This document shows positions 29,444-37,837 of a DNA stretch of 64,000 bases, one piece after another. The notes beneath the pieces are model-generated. The model was not told the origin of the DNA and ran no database searches. It worked only from the letters and a program-made list of their open reading frames with translations. Each line of letters begins with the position of its first letter. Position 1 is the stretch's first letter. The position numbers and the translations under genes are program-made. Location: contig NZ_BMWG01000018.1 of the NCBI RefSeq assembly GCF_014651115.1, positions 62,001 to 126,000 on the forward strand, given 5' to 3'. This stretch comes from Streptomyces inusitatus (lineage in GTDB: Bacteria; Actinomycetota; Actinomycetes; Streptomycetales; Streptomycetaceae).

Positions 29444-29974
29444 ATGCCCCGTCTGAACCGACTCACGCCCGACACGGCGGTCGGCGCCTCGCGCGACCTT
29501 CTCGCCGAACTGGTCTCGCGCCACGGCCAAGTGGGCGACATGGTCTCCACGATGGCGCACTCACCCGCCGTTCTGGGCGGCTATCTCCAGCTCAGCCGGG
29601 CCATGGGACGAGCCAGACTCGACCGCCGGATCAGCGAGCGGATCTCGATCGCGATCCAGGTCCGGCAGGGCTGCGGGCTCTGTCTCGACGCGCATGTGAG
29701 CGCCGCCCGCGCGCTGGGAGTGGACGAGGAGGAGATCGAGCGGGCCCGTGCGGGCACCTCGGCCGATCCCGCGATCGCGGCGATCGTCACCCTCGCCCTC
29801 CAGATCTACCGCGAGCCGACGTCGATCACCGACGAGCAGATCGCCGCACTGCGCGAGTACGGCTACAGCGACCGCGCGACAGCCGATGTCGTCGGCGTCG
29901 TCGCGCTCAACATCCTCACCGGTGCCTTCAACCTGCTCGCCGGGCTCACACCGGAGAGCGGCACCGATGCGTAG
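29444..29974 (+). CDS. Carboxymuconolactone decarboxylase/AhpD-like protein
   Basis: A 176-residue CMD-family protein with the redox motif QGCGLCLDAHV (CxxC plus His) typical of AhpD-type alkylhydroperoxidases that reduce peroxides through a disulfide relay. GGGAGG lies upstream, and the gene starts 18 bases after the His-rich protein gene, so the two form an operon. Peroxidase activity near a copper-responsive promoter would make sense against Cu-driven oxidative stress (inference). Confidence 0.85.
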   Translation: MPRLNRLTPDTAVGASRDLLAELVSRHGQVGDMVSTMAHSPAVLGGYLQLSRAMGRARLDRRISERISIAIQVRQGCGLCLDAHVSAARALGVDEEEIERARAGTSADPAIAAIVTLALQIYREPTSITDEQIAALREYGYSDRATADVVGVVALNILTGAFNLLAGLTPESGTDA

Positions 29975-29994
29975 AGGGATCCAGGCCCCCCGCC

Positions 29995-30030
29995 GCGGGG
30001 CACGGCCTCCGGCCCGAGGCCGTGCCCCGC
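29995..30030 (+). terminator. 15-bp hairpin between AhpD-like and MFS genes
   Basis: Arms 29995-30009 and 30016-30030 pair perfectly with a 6-base loop. Position inside an apparent operon suggests attenuation or partial termination before the MFS gene. Confidence 0.75.
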
Positions 30031-30055
30031 CGCACGGACACAGAAGGAACACGCC

Positions 30056-31333
30056 ATGAGCCTGTTCGCCATCCGCGACTACCGCCGCCTGTTCAGCGCC
30101 CAGATCATCGCCCTGTTCGGCACCGGGCTGACGACCGTGGCCCTCGGACTGCTCGCCTACGACCTCGCGGGCCCGCGCGCCGGCACGGTCCTCGGCACCG
30201 CCCTGACCGTGAAGATGGTCATGTACGTGGTCATAGCTCCCCTCACCGCCGCGTACGTGGACCGCTTCCCCAGAAGAACCTTCCTGGTCCTCCTCGACGT
30301 GGTGCGCGGGGCCGTGGTCCTGGCGCTGCCGCTCGTCAGCGAGATCTGGCACATCTACGTACTGATCGGCCTGCTCCAGGCCGCGTCGGCGGCGTTCACC
30401 CCGACGTTCCAGGCCGTCATCCCGGACATCGTCACCGATGAGTCCGACTACACGCGCGCCCTGTCCGCCTCCCAGGTCGCCTCCACCATGGAGAGCCTGC
30501 TCAGCCCCGTACTGGCAGCGGTCGCCCTGGCGTTCATAAGCTTCGACCTGCTGTTCCTCGGCACCTCCGCCGGCTTCCTCCTCTCCGGTCTGCTCGTGCT
30601 GTCGGCGCGCGTCCCCGACGCCCGGCCCAGCGCCCACACCCGGGCGTGGGACAAGGCGGCGGCGGGGATCAGGACATTCCTCCGGACACCGCGGCTGCGT
30701 GGCGTCATGGCGCTCAATCTCGTGGTCGCGGCGGCGGGATCGATCGTCGTCGTCAACACCGTCAACCACGTCCGTGACCGTCTCGGCGGCTCGCAGTCGG
30801 ACGTGGCGTGGATGCTCGCCGCCTCCGGCGGCGGAACCCTGCTGGCCGCTCTCGCGCTGCCCCGCGTACTCGACCGGATCGCCGCCCGCACCGTCATGAT
30901 GACCGGCGCCGCGGTCCTCGTCGGCGGCACGGTCGCCGCGGCGGCTCTCATCGCGGCCGGTCCGGCCGCGTGGACCGGTACGGCGGTCGTCTGGGCCGTG
31001 ATCGGCGTCGGCATGGCGCTGGTCATCACACCGACCGGCCAGGTCCTGCGCGCCTCCGTCGAGCCGAACGCGATCCCCGGGGCCTTCGCGGCCCAGTTCT
31101 CCCTGTCGCATCTGGCCTGGCTGATCACCTACCCCATCGCGGGGCAGCTCGGCACGAGCGCCGGTCTCCCCCTCGCCTGGACCGTCCTCGCGGCCCTCGC
31201 CGGGGCGGGCACCCTCGGCGCTCTCCTCCTGTGGCCTCGCCACGACGGACGGCGGGCCGCGACCGGACCCACGGCGCCCGGCCCGGCGGCCGTGCCCCGG
31301 ACGGACAGGTCCACCCTGGCCAAGGCCGCGTAG
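30056..31333 (+). CDS. MFS exporter (EntS/MFS_3-like)
   Basis: A 425-residue transporter with 10-12 hydrophobic helices. It opens LFAIRDYRRLFSAQIIALFGTG and has the RAD-type loop AAYVDRFPRRTFLVLLDVVRG between helices 2 and 3, features of the MFS_3/EntS exporters. The C-terminus is a soluble Ala/Pro/Thr tail. It lies in the same direction as the His-rich and AhpD-like genes. Its stop directly abuts that of the convergent hydrolase gene (no intergenic base), so the two transcripts must overlap. Substrate is unknown. Confidence 0.88.
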   Translation: MSLFAIRDYRRLFSAQIIALFGTGLTTVALGLLAYDLAGPRAGTVLGTALTVKMVMYVVIAPLTAAYVDRFPRRTFLVLLDVVRGAVVLALPLVSEIWHIYVLIGLLQAASAAFTPTFQAVIPDIVTDESDYTRALSASQVASTMESLLSPVLAAVALAFISFDLLFLGTSAGFLLSGLLVLSARVPDARPSAHTRAWDKAAAGIRTFLRTPRLRGVMALNLVVAAAGSIVVVNTVNHVRDRLGGSQSDVAWMLAASGGGTLLAALALPRVLDRIAARTVMMTGAAVLVGGTVAAAALIAAGPAAWTGTAVVWAVIGVGMALVITPTGQVLRASVEPNAIPGAFAAQFSLSHLAWLITYPIAGQLGTSAGLPLAWTVLAALAGAGTLGALLLWPRHDGRRAATGPTAPGPAAVPRTDRSTLAKAA

Positions 31334-31978
31334 CTATCCGTGGCAGGCCGGCCGATGCCCGGGGCGGCCCGGCGCGGCCGCGTGCAGCGTCAGATGCGTG
31401 ACGAGGAAGTCCCAGACCGCCGAGGCCAGGGCGGGTACCGGGCCCCCGGCGGTCAGGGGCACCCGCGCCAGATGGCCGTGGGGCAGGGCGCGGGCCGCCC
31501 GGGCGGACAGCGCTCCGAGCCGTGGGGAGCCGGCGTCGGCGACGACCAGGGTCGGCACGGTGATCGCGGCCAGATCGCTCAGCCGTGCGGAGCCCCGGCC
31601 GTCCCGGCCCTCCCGGCCGATGACGAGTGCGGCCCGGACGCGCTCCGGGCGGGCGGCGGCCACCCGCAGCGCCACCGCTCCGCCCGCGCCCGTACCGCCC
31701 ACCGCGGCCCGGCGAAGGCCGAGCCGGTCCAGCAGCGCGTCGACATCCCCGGCGTACCGGGCCCGGGCGCGGCGAGTGCGGCAGGCGCACACCGAGCGGC
31801 CGTGGCCGCGCACCTCGGCCAGGACGACCGTGAGGCCCTCGGCGAGCAGCCGCGCCAGAGGCAGCAGCCCCCGGCGATCCGCCCCGCCGCCGTGCAGCAG
31901 GATCAGCGCGGGCCCCTGGCCCAGCACGGTGGCGTGCAGCCGGCAGCCGTCGCTGCCGTGATAGACGAAGTCGCGCAT
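31334..31978 (-). CDS. Alpha/beta hydrolase
   Basis: A 214-residue protein with an alpha/beta-hydrolase start ([22 protein letters not shown]), oxyanion HGGG and [12 protein letters not shown]. The nucleophile elbow is read as GGTGAGG, where a Ser, Cys or Asp is expected but Thr/Gly are seen, so catalytic competence is doubtful. The strand [14 protein letters not shown] holds a likely acid, and the final His is in THLTLH. The length is short for the family. Two CsoR-like palindromes lie upstream, so it is probably part of the copper-responsive set. Confidence 0.72.
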   Translation of the reverse strand: MRDFVYHGSDGCRLHATVLGQGPALILLHGGGADRRGLLPLARLLAEGLTVVLAEVRGHGRSVCACRTRRARARYAGDVDALLDRLGLRRAAVGGTGAGGAVALRVAAARPERVRAALVIGREGRDGRGSARLSDLAAITVPTLVVADAGSPRLGALSARAARALPHGHLARVPLTAGGPVPALASAVWDFLVTHLTLHAAAPGRPGHRPACHG

Positions 31979-32008
31979 ACGAACCCCTTGGGTGTCTCCC
32001 GGCGCACC

Positions 32009-32027
32009 AATACCCTGAGGGGGTATT
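32009..32027 (-). promoter_or_regulatory. CsoR-like operator upstream of the hydrolase
   Basis: AATACCC-TGAGG-GGGTATT, a 7+5+7 palindrome with CsoR-type half-sites, lies 31 bases upstream of the hydrolase start on the minus strand. It resembles the site at 28504-28520. Confidence 0.65.
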
Positions 32028-32040
32028 GACAACCTCTCCA

Positions 32041-32060
32041 GGGTATACCCCCCTCTGGTA
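32041..32060 (-). promoter_or_regulatory. Second, weaker CsoR-like site
   Basis: GGGTATACCC (32041-32050) overlaps TACCCCCCTCTGGTA (32046-32060), an imperfect CsoR-like palindrome, just upstream of the first site. It lies at the degenerate end of the ABC pseudogene. Confidence 0.45.
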
Positions 32061-32480
32061 CCTCTGGTCTGCCCCGTCCCATCTCCTCCGGGATGCCGAC
32101 CGCCGTCACCCGGCCGGACTCCAGGAGCACCACGGAGTCGGCCGCGCGGATGGCGGAGGGCCGGTGGGCGATGACCAGCAGGGGTGCACTCGGCGGAGAG
32201 CCGCTCGACGGTGCGGGTGAGCGCCGCCTCGTTGGCGGCGTCCAGCCGGGAGGTGGGCTCGTCCAGGAGCAGCAGCCGGGGTCTGGGCAGGAGGGCCCGC
32301 GCGATGGCCACGCACCGGCGTTCGCCGCCGGGGCGCGGCACAGGGCGGTCCGGTTCGGGGCCGTTCTCGTCCTCGCCCTCGCCGGGCAGTCGGGTGACGG
32401 CCTCGATGCGCTGGAGCTGCGCTGGAGCGCGGCCATTCGCCGACAGGGCCCACTACCGCCTCCGCGAGGAGCACCGCCCG
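32061..32480 (-). pseudogene. Frameshifted, truncated ABC exporter ATP-binding fragment
   Basis: One minus-strand frame reads [18 protein letters not shown] and [19 protein letters not shown] (ABC signature and Walker B, about 32340-32190). A different frame continues [19 protein letters not shown] (H-loop) and [17 protein letters not shown] to about 32070. The switch occurs near 32185, consistent with a single-base indel. The membrane domain and Walker A are absent upstream; only a scrambled ~140 bases remain. This is a decayed remnant of a half-size ABC exporter. Confidence 0.82.
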
Positions 32481-32565
32481 GGTCTTCGTCGGCCCGGGTG
32501 GTGTGTGAGCGGGTGAGCATGAGGGTCGACTCCTCGGCCGTGACGGGGTTCCGTCCGGCGGGGCC

Positions 32566-33081
32566 TCAGCGGCGGCCCCGGGCGGCCGGCCCGCTGTTCG
32601 CGGCGGTCCGCGTCTGTCGTCGGCGCTCCTGGGCGTTCCACTTCGCGCGGGTGGCGAGCCAGAGGATGAGGGCGAGGACCAGGCCGCCGGTGGCCAGGGA
32701 GGCGGAGGCGGCGGCGCGTTCGTCGCCGTGGCCCAGGTGGTGGAGGACGGTGGCGCTGATGCCGGCGCCGATGGGGATGTGAGTGAGGGCTGCCGCGGTG
32801 ATGAAGGGGTGATCTTCGCCGAAGCAGTGGCGGAAGTACGCGCCCAGGCCGCAGAGCCAGAGGACCCCCAGGGTGATGCCGATGGCGTACCAGTGCTGGT
32901 GGGGGCCGTCGGCGAGGTGGATGCTGCCGCCGTTGGCGTAGGAGCGGGTCTCCACGCCCAGTTCGATGGGGGCCACGACGGCCATGCCCATTCCGGTGGC
33001 GCCTGCCAGGAGGGCGAGCCACAGCACGGTGAACAAGGTGAGGTCGAACCAGTCCCTCGGGCTGTCCGTCGTGGTCGGCAT
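32566..33081 (-). CDS. Four-helix membrane protein of unknown function
   Basis: A 171-residue membrane protein with four hydrophobic helices (LFTVLWLALLAGATGMGMAV; WYAIGITLGVLWLCGLGAYF; ITAAALTHIPIGAGISATVL; LATGGLVLALILWLATRA) and a basic C-terminal tail. Several His residues lie near helix ends (GPHQHWY, HHLGHGDE). GGGGGA upstream supports the ATG at 33079-33081. I do not recognise the family. It runs in the same direction as the HxlR gene upstream (118-base gap). Confidence 0.7.
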   Translation of the reverse strand: MPTTTDSPRDWFDLTLFTVLWLALLAGATGMGMAVVAPIELGVETRSYANGGSIHLADGPHQHWYAIGITLGVLWLCGLGAYFRHCFGEDHPFITAAALTHIPIGAGISATVLHHLGHGDERAAASASLATGGLVLALILWLATRAKWNAQERRRQTRTAANSGPAARGRR

Positions 33082-33199
33082 CCGTCCCCCGGTCGTCGTC
33101 TGGCGTATGTGGTGCCAGGGTGGCAGGAGGTGTGGCGGCCGATGGCGTATCACCGGGTGTCGGGACCGGTCTGTGACAGGGCGGCGCGGGGCCGGGGGT

Positions 33200-33643
33200 T
33201 CAGCGGAGGGGGCGGACCTGGACCTCGTCGTCGGGGATGGGGGTGTCGCAGGTGGCGCAGTGGGGGAGGACGACGACGGGGCCTTCGCAGCCGAGGTGTT
33301 CGGCGCGGCGGCGGGGGCCGTGTTCGGAGGGGAGGTGGCGGTCGCCCCACTGCATGAGGACGAGGACGGCCCGGGCGAGATCGCGGCCCATGCGGGTCAA
33401 CCGGTACTCGTACCGCGGGGGGCGCTCCTGGTAGGGGACGCGCTCCATGACGCCGTGTTCCACCAGGCGGCCGAGGCGGTTGGTCAGAACGGTTCTGGCG
33501 ATTTCCAGATGGTCGAGGAATCCGTCGAACCGGGTGGTGCCGAGCAGCGCCGAGCGAATGATGAGAAGGGTCCACCGTTCGCCGACCACTTCCAGGGTCC
33601 GCGCCAGCGAACAGTCCTGACCGTCGTAAGTACGTCTCAGCAT
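33200..33643 (-). CDS. HxlR-family transcriptional regulator
   Basis: A 147-residue MarR-like winged-helix protein with the HxlR hallmarks: Cys in the N-terminal GQDCSLARTLEVVGERWTLLIIRSALLG, RFDGFLDHLEIARTVLTNRLGRLVEHG, and RPPRYEYRLTRMGRDL. The C-terminal CATCDTPIPDDEV holds a CxxC pair. HxlR proteins often sense aldehydes or quinones through the N-terminal Cys and regulate a divergent gene. The divergent ABM monooxygenase gene (310-base spacer) is the likely target. Confidence 0.88.
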   Translation of the reverse strand: MLRRTYDGQDCSLARTLEVVGERWTLLIIRSALLGTTRFDGFLDHLEIARTVLTNRLGRLVEHGVMERVPYQERPPRYEYRLTRMGRDLARAVLVLMQWGDRHLPSEHGPRRRAEHLGCEGPVVVLPHCATCDTPIPDDEVQVRPLR

Positions 33644-33953
33644 TTGGTCGATTTTAGGGGCAGTTCGGCTTCTCTGGCAGTACTGTCCCGGAATTTTCGC
33701 CGCCTGCCGATACTACGGCCTCGCCGCCCGCGGCGATGGCTCGATATGGCCGACAGGTCCCGTCCCGGCCGAGGGCTCCGGAGCCCGTCACCTCGCCGGG
33801 ACCGGCCGCCCGCGGGTCCCGCGGTACTGTCCGCTCCTTCAGGAGGGGGCGTTTCCCGGCGCTTTTCCTCAACTCATGCAGGTGGCAGTGATGTTGGGTA
33901 ATGTTCGTTCCCAGCAGGGCAGTTATGAATGCGCGACGAGAGGGAATACCGCT
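33644..33953. promoter_or_regulatory. Divergent promoter region between HxlR and ABM genes
   Basis: 310 bases without a gene, less GC-rich than the coding flanks. It should hold both promoters and an HxlR operator; I could not identify a specific palindrome by eye. Confidence 0.4.
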
Positions 33954-34238
33954 GTGATCATCGTTTCCGGATACCTCAGTGTGGCCGCGGACAAGCGGGA
34001 GGAATACATCAGTGGCTGTCATTCGGTCATCGAGCAGGCCCGGGCGGCGGACGGGTGTCTTGATTTCGCCCTCTCGCCCGACCCGATCGACCCCGGTCGT
34101 ATCAATGTCTATGAGCGCTGGGAATCGGACGAACAGCTCATGAAGTTCCGTGGTTCGGGTCCCGACGACGAGCAGAACGCCGAAATCCTGGGCGCGGACG
34201 TCTGGCGTTACCGGATCTCCGCGAAGGAAGCTCCCTGA
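33954..34238 (+). CDS. Antibiotic biosynthesis monooxygenase (ABM) family protein
   Basis: A 94-residue dimeric ferredoxin-like-fold protein: VIIVSGYLSVAADKREEYISG, ARAADGCLDFALSPDP, NVYERWESDEQL. GAGAGGGA at 33939-33946 with seven-base spacing supports the GTG at 33954 rather than upstream Mets. ABM proteins oxidise quinones or small aromatics without cofactors, or act as stress proteins. It is divergent from the HxlR regulator, a frequent pairing. Confidence 0.85.
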   Translation: MIIVSGYLSVAADKREEYISGCHSVIEQARAADGCLDFALSPDPIDPGRINVYERWESDEQLMKFRGSGPDDEQNAEILGADVWRYRISAKEAP

Positions 34239-34266
34239 GCCACGGCCCGGGAGAAGCTACGCCCGA

Positions 34267-34296
34267 GCGGGCCCTCGCGCGATCGCGAGGGCCCGC
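34267..34296. terminator. Bidirectional terminator
   Basis: A perfect 13-bp inverted repeat (34267-34279, 34284-34296, 4-base loop) lies between the convergent ABM and MFS genes. Confidence 0.88.
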
Positions 34297-34320
34297 TTCG
34301 GCGTCGGGTGCCGGTCCCGG

Positions 34321-35907
34321 TCAGTCCCGGGCCGCGGCCGGGACGCTCTGCGGCGCGCCGCCGCCGGCGTCCGATTCCGCGTCGTCCTTCTTCGCCGCGC
34401 CCAGCGGGGGCGCTTCGCGCAGGGCGACGGCCGCGAGCAGGGCCAGGCTGCCGAAGAGCACCGCGCCCACGATGGCGGCCATGTGCATTCCGGAGGTGAA
34501 GGCCTCTCTGGCGGAGTCGAGCAGGGCGGCTCCGCCCTGGGCGAGTCCGTCGGCGGCGGCCACGGCTCCGGCCACGCTCTCCCCGGCGGCTTCCGCGGCC
34601 TCGCCGCGAAGGCTCTCGGGCACGACGACCTCGGAGTGGTAGACGGCCGAGCCGATGCTGCCGAAGGCCGCGATGCCCATGGCGATGCCGAGGTGGTTGC
34701 TGGTCTCCGACATGGAGGCGGCCGAGCCGGCCTTCTCCGGCGGGGCGGAGCCGACCACCAGGTCGACGCCGAGGGCCACGGCGGGCCCGGCTCCGAAGTA
34801 GATCACCGCGATGCCCGGGACCAGCAGGCCGAGACCGCTGCCCGCGTCCACCTGGGTGAGCATGATGAAGCCGACCACGGACAGGGCGAGGCCCACCGCG
34901 ATCGTGGTCCCGGGGCGCACCTTCTGGGCGATGGCGGGGGACACCATCGCGCCGATGGCGATGGAGACGCCCACCGGCACCAGCCACCAGCCGGCGGCCG
35001 CGGGCGACAGCCCCTCGACGGACTGCACGTACTGGCTCACCAGCAGGAAGGTGCCGCCCAGGGCGGCTCCGCCGAAGAGCATGATGCCGAGCGCCGCGGC
35101 GAAGGCGCGGTTGTGGAAGAGCTTGACGTCCAGGATCGGATTGTCGATCCGCCCCTGCCTGCGGAGGAACACCGCTCCGGCGACCAGGCCCACGACCATC
35201 GCGATCCAGGGGAGCGCTCCGCCGGCCAGGCCCTCGGCCGCCAGCTCCTTGAAGCCGTAGATGACGGGGAGCACGGCCGCCAGGGAGAGGACCACGCTGA
35301 CCAGATCGAGGCCGCCGGCCTCCTCGTCCCGGAACTCCGGCAGCAGCACCGGGCCCGTCACCAGGAGGAGCAGCATGATGGGCACGCCCATCAGGAAGAC
35401 CGAGCCCCACCAGAACTGCTCCAGCAGCACACCGCCGACCACCGGTCCCAGCGCGCCGCCCGCCATCATGCACATCGCCCACACGGCGATGGCGGCTCCG
35501 CGCTGGCCCGCGTCCGCGAACATATTGCTGATCAGCGCGAGGGTGGACGGCATCAGGGTCGCCCCGGCGACGCCGAGCAGGGCCCGGGTGACGATCAGCA
35601 TCTCCGGGCTGGTGGAGTACGCGGCGGCGACGGAGGCGATGCCGAAGGCCGCCGCGCCGATCAGCAGCAGCTTCCGGCGGCCGATGCGGTCGCCGAGGGT
35701 TCCCATCGTGACCAGGAACCCGGCGAGCAGGAACCCGTAGATGTCCATGATCCAGAGCTGCTGGGTGCTCCCCGCTCCGAGATCCGCGCCCAGGCTCGGC
35801 AGAGCCAGATACAGGACGCTGATATCCATCGACAGCAACATGGTGGGCAGAGCCAGTACGGCCAGCCCGGCCCACTCACGCCGTCCCGCCTTGGGCACGT
35901 CGCTCAT
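34321..35907 (-). CDS. 14-TM MFS drug exporter (DHA2, EmrB/QacA type)
   Basis: A 528-residue proton-coupled exporter. It opens RREWAGLAVLALPTMLLSMDISVLYLALP. Motif A is GTLGDRIGRRKLLL and motif C lies around GGALGPVVGGVLL. The hydrophilic C-terminus is about 40 residues. It resembles the MFS gene at 61934 in the cluster from its first residues on. An ECF sigma factor gene is divergent (204-base gap). It could serve the adjacent biosynthetic cluster or give self-resistance (inference). Confidence 0.92.
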   Translation of the reverse strand: MSDVPKAGRREWAGLAVLALPTMLLSMDISVLYLALPSLGADLGAGSTQQLWIMDIYGFLLAGFLVTMGTLGDRIGRRKLLLIGAAAFGIASVAAAYSTSPEMLIVTRALLGVAGATLMPSTLALISNMFADAGQRGAAIAVWAMCMMAGGALGPVVGGVLLEQFWWGSVFLMGVPIMLLLLVTGPVLLPEFRDEEAGGLDLVSVVLSLAAVLPVIYGFKELAAEGLAGGALPWIAMVVGLVAGAVFLRRQGRIDNPILDVKLFHNRAFAAALGIMLFGGAALGGTFLLVSQYVQSVEGLSPAAAGWWLVPVGVSIAIGAMVSPAIAQKVRPGTTIAVGLALSVVGFIMLTQVDAGSGLGLLVPGIAVIYFGAGPAVALGVDLVVGSAPPEKAGSAASMSETSNHLGIAMGIAAFGSIGSAVYHSEVVVPESLRGEAAEAAGESVAGAVAAADGLAQGGAALLDSAREAFTSGMHMAAIVGAVLFGSLALLAAVALREAPPLGAAKKDDAESDAGGGAPQSVPAAARD

Positions 35908-36111
35908 CCTTGAACTTCCTTCCGCTTCATGACAGCCACTCACCACTACAGACCGTCGCCGAAGCGGGTTTTCATCGGGTCGGCGCGAACTTCTCCCGAA
36001 TCCGGTCGGATCCGTGGCTCTTCCGCAACCCTGAGGGCGGACGGCGGGGGGTCCGGTCGCCTAGAGTCGGCGGACAGGAACGATGAGCACAACGGGCAGA
36101 TGGGAGAGGCC

Positions 36112-37095
36112 ATGGCGGTGCCCACCAGCACAGTCGCCGATGAGTTCCCTCGGGTGACCGACCCGTTCCGGAGCGCCCTGTTCGCGCACTGTTACCGGAT
36201 GCTCGGGTCGGTGCACGACGCGGAGGACCTGGTACAGGAGACATATCTGCGCGCCTGGCGGGCGTACGACCGCTTCGAGGGCCGCTCCTCGGTGCGGTCC
36301 TGGCTGTTCCGGATCGCCACGCATGCCTGTCTGACCGCGCTGGAGACCCGGGGCCGCCGGCCGCTGCCGCGCGATCTGGGCGGGCCGGACCCCGAGCCGG
36401 GTTCGCCCGCCGCCGCCGAGCGGTCCGACGTGCCCTGGCTCCAGCCGCTGCCGGACTCGGCGGCCGGGGTCGGCGGGGATCCGGCCTCGATCGTGCTGCA
36501 CCGGCAGAGCACCCGGCTGGCGTTCATCGCCGCGCTCCAGCATCTGCCGCCCCGGCAGCGGACCGTGCTGATCCTGCGGGATGTGATGGGGCTGCGGGCT
36601 TCGGAGGTGGCGGAGATCCTGGACACCACGTCCGTGGCCGTCAACAGCGTGCTTCAGCGGACCCGGGCGCAGCTCGACCGCATCGCCCCGCGCGAGGAGC
36701 AGCTCGCCGAGCCGGACGACCAGGATCAGAGGCAGTTGCTCGACCGCTATGTCGACGCCTTCGAGAACCATGACGTCCCGGGGATCACGGCGCTGTTCCA
36801 CGCGGACGCCACCTGGGAGATGCCTCCGTTCACCGCCTGGTACCGGGGGGTCGACACGATCGGCCGGCATCTGGCGACCCAGTGCCCGACCCGGGCCGGG
36901 GAGCTGCGGCTTCTGCCCACCCGGGCCAATGGGCAGCCCGCGTTCGCGACGTATCTGCGCGGGGAGGACGGCCGGCACCACGCGTCGGCGATACAGGTCC
37001 TCAGCCTGGACCGGGGCCGCATCGGGGCGATGACCATGTTCTTCGATCTGCGGCTGTTCCCGGTCTTCGGCCTCCCGGAGACACTGCCGGAGTGA
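36112..37095 (+). CDS. ECF sigma-70 factor with SnoaL-like C-terminal domain (SigG/SigJ-like)
   Basis: A 327-residue sigma factor. Sigma2 is at about residues 15-85 (FAHCYRMLGSVHDAEDLVQETYLRAWRAYDRF; RSWLFRIATHACL). Sigma4 is at about 140-195 (AALQHLPPRQRTVLILRDVMGLRASEVAEIL). A ~120-residue NTF2/SnoaL-like domain follows (LLDRYVDAFENHDVPGITALFHADATWEMPP). That fused domain replaces an anti-sigma factor in this group and senses or tunes activity. GGGAG at 36102-36106 supports the ATG. It sits between the MFS exporter and the cluster and could regulate either (inference). Confidence 0.92.
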   Translation: MAVPTSTVADEFPRVTDPFRSALFAHCYRMLGSVHDAEDLVQETYLRAWRAYDRFEGRSSVRSWLFRIATHACLTALETRGRRPLPRDLGGPDPEPGSPAAAERSDVPWLQPLPDSAAGVGGDPASIVLHRQSTRLAFIAALQHLPPRQRTVLILRDVMGLRASEVAEILDTTSVAVNSVLQRTRAQLDRIAPREEQLAEPDDQDQRQLLDRYVDAFENHDVPGITALFHADATWEMPPFTAWYRGVDTIGRHLATQCPTRAGELRLLPTRANGQPAFATYLRGEDGRHHASAIQVLSLDRGRIGAMTMFFDLRLFPVFGLPETLPE

Positions 37096-37117
37096 TCGGC
37101 GGGACGGGCCCCTGGCC

Positions 37118-37837
37118 TCACGCGCCGTCGGGGATCCGGGCGAGGAAGCGGCCGACGGCCGCGCCGGTCCCGGCGGGGGCGCGGTACGGGAAGAAGTGCC
37201 CTCCCGGCACCTGGCGCAGGGCGAACTCCCCGGTGGTGCGCCCGCGCCAGCCGCGCATCGGGCCGCCGGGGGCCAGCGGGTCGTCCGTGCCGTGCAGCGC
37301 GAGGAGCGGGCAGGACAGCGGCTTCTGGGGCACCGGGCGGTAGGCGTCGGCGATCCGGAGGTCGCCGCGGAGGACGGGCAGGAACATCCGGTACGTGAGG
37401 GGGCCCGCGCCCCGGGCGGGTGCGCCGCCGAGGGCGACGACCCGGGCGTACAGCTCCTCGTCGGACAGCTCGGGCAGCTCGGCGGTGTGCGGGACGGCGC
37501 GGAGGCTCTCGTGCGGGGGTCTGCGGCCGGTGACGATCAGCAGGGCGGGCGGCCGGGCGCGGTCCTGTGCCCGTACGGCCAGTTCATGGGCGTAGAGCGC
37601 GCCGAGGCTGTGCCCGAGGAGGCCGTAGGGCTCGCCGCTGCCGGTCAGGGCGGTCAGCCGCTCGGCGAGGTCGTGGCAGGCGGTGGGCCAGTCGGGGCAG
37701 GGGGGTTCGCGCCAGCGCTCGCCCCGGCCCGAGGGCTCCAGCGGTTCCGGCCGGGCCCCTTCGATCCAGGGGGCGAGGGTGGCGGCGAGACGGGCGGCGG
37801 AGCCTCCGGCGTGCGGCAGGCAGAAGATCCTCATCAT
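37118..37837 (-). CDS. Type II thioesterase (editing thioesterase of NRPS/PKS)
   Basis: A 239-residue alpha/beta hydrolase typical of RifR/GrsT-type enzymes: RIFCLPHAGGSA oxyanion region, nucleophile GHSLGALYAHELA, and a His in GGHFFPY. Such enzymes remove stalled acyl or aminoacyl groups from carrier proteins. Its start overlaps the stop of the acyl ligase gene by one base (TAATG), so the two are coupled. It is the last gene of the leftward cluster transcript. Confidence 0.93.
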   Translation of the reverse strand: MMRIFCLPHAGGSAARLAATLAPWIEGARPEPLEPSGRGERWREPPCPDWPTACHDLAERLTALTGSGEPYGLLGHSLGALYAHELAVRAQDRARPPALLIVTGRRPPHESLRAVPHTAELPELSDEELYARVVALGGAPARGAGPLTYRMFLPVLRGDLRIADAYRPVPQKPLSCPLLALHGTDDPLAPGGPMRGWRGRTTGEFALRQVPGGHFFPYRAPAGTGAAVGRFLARIPDGA

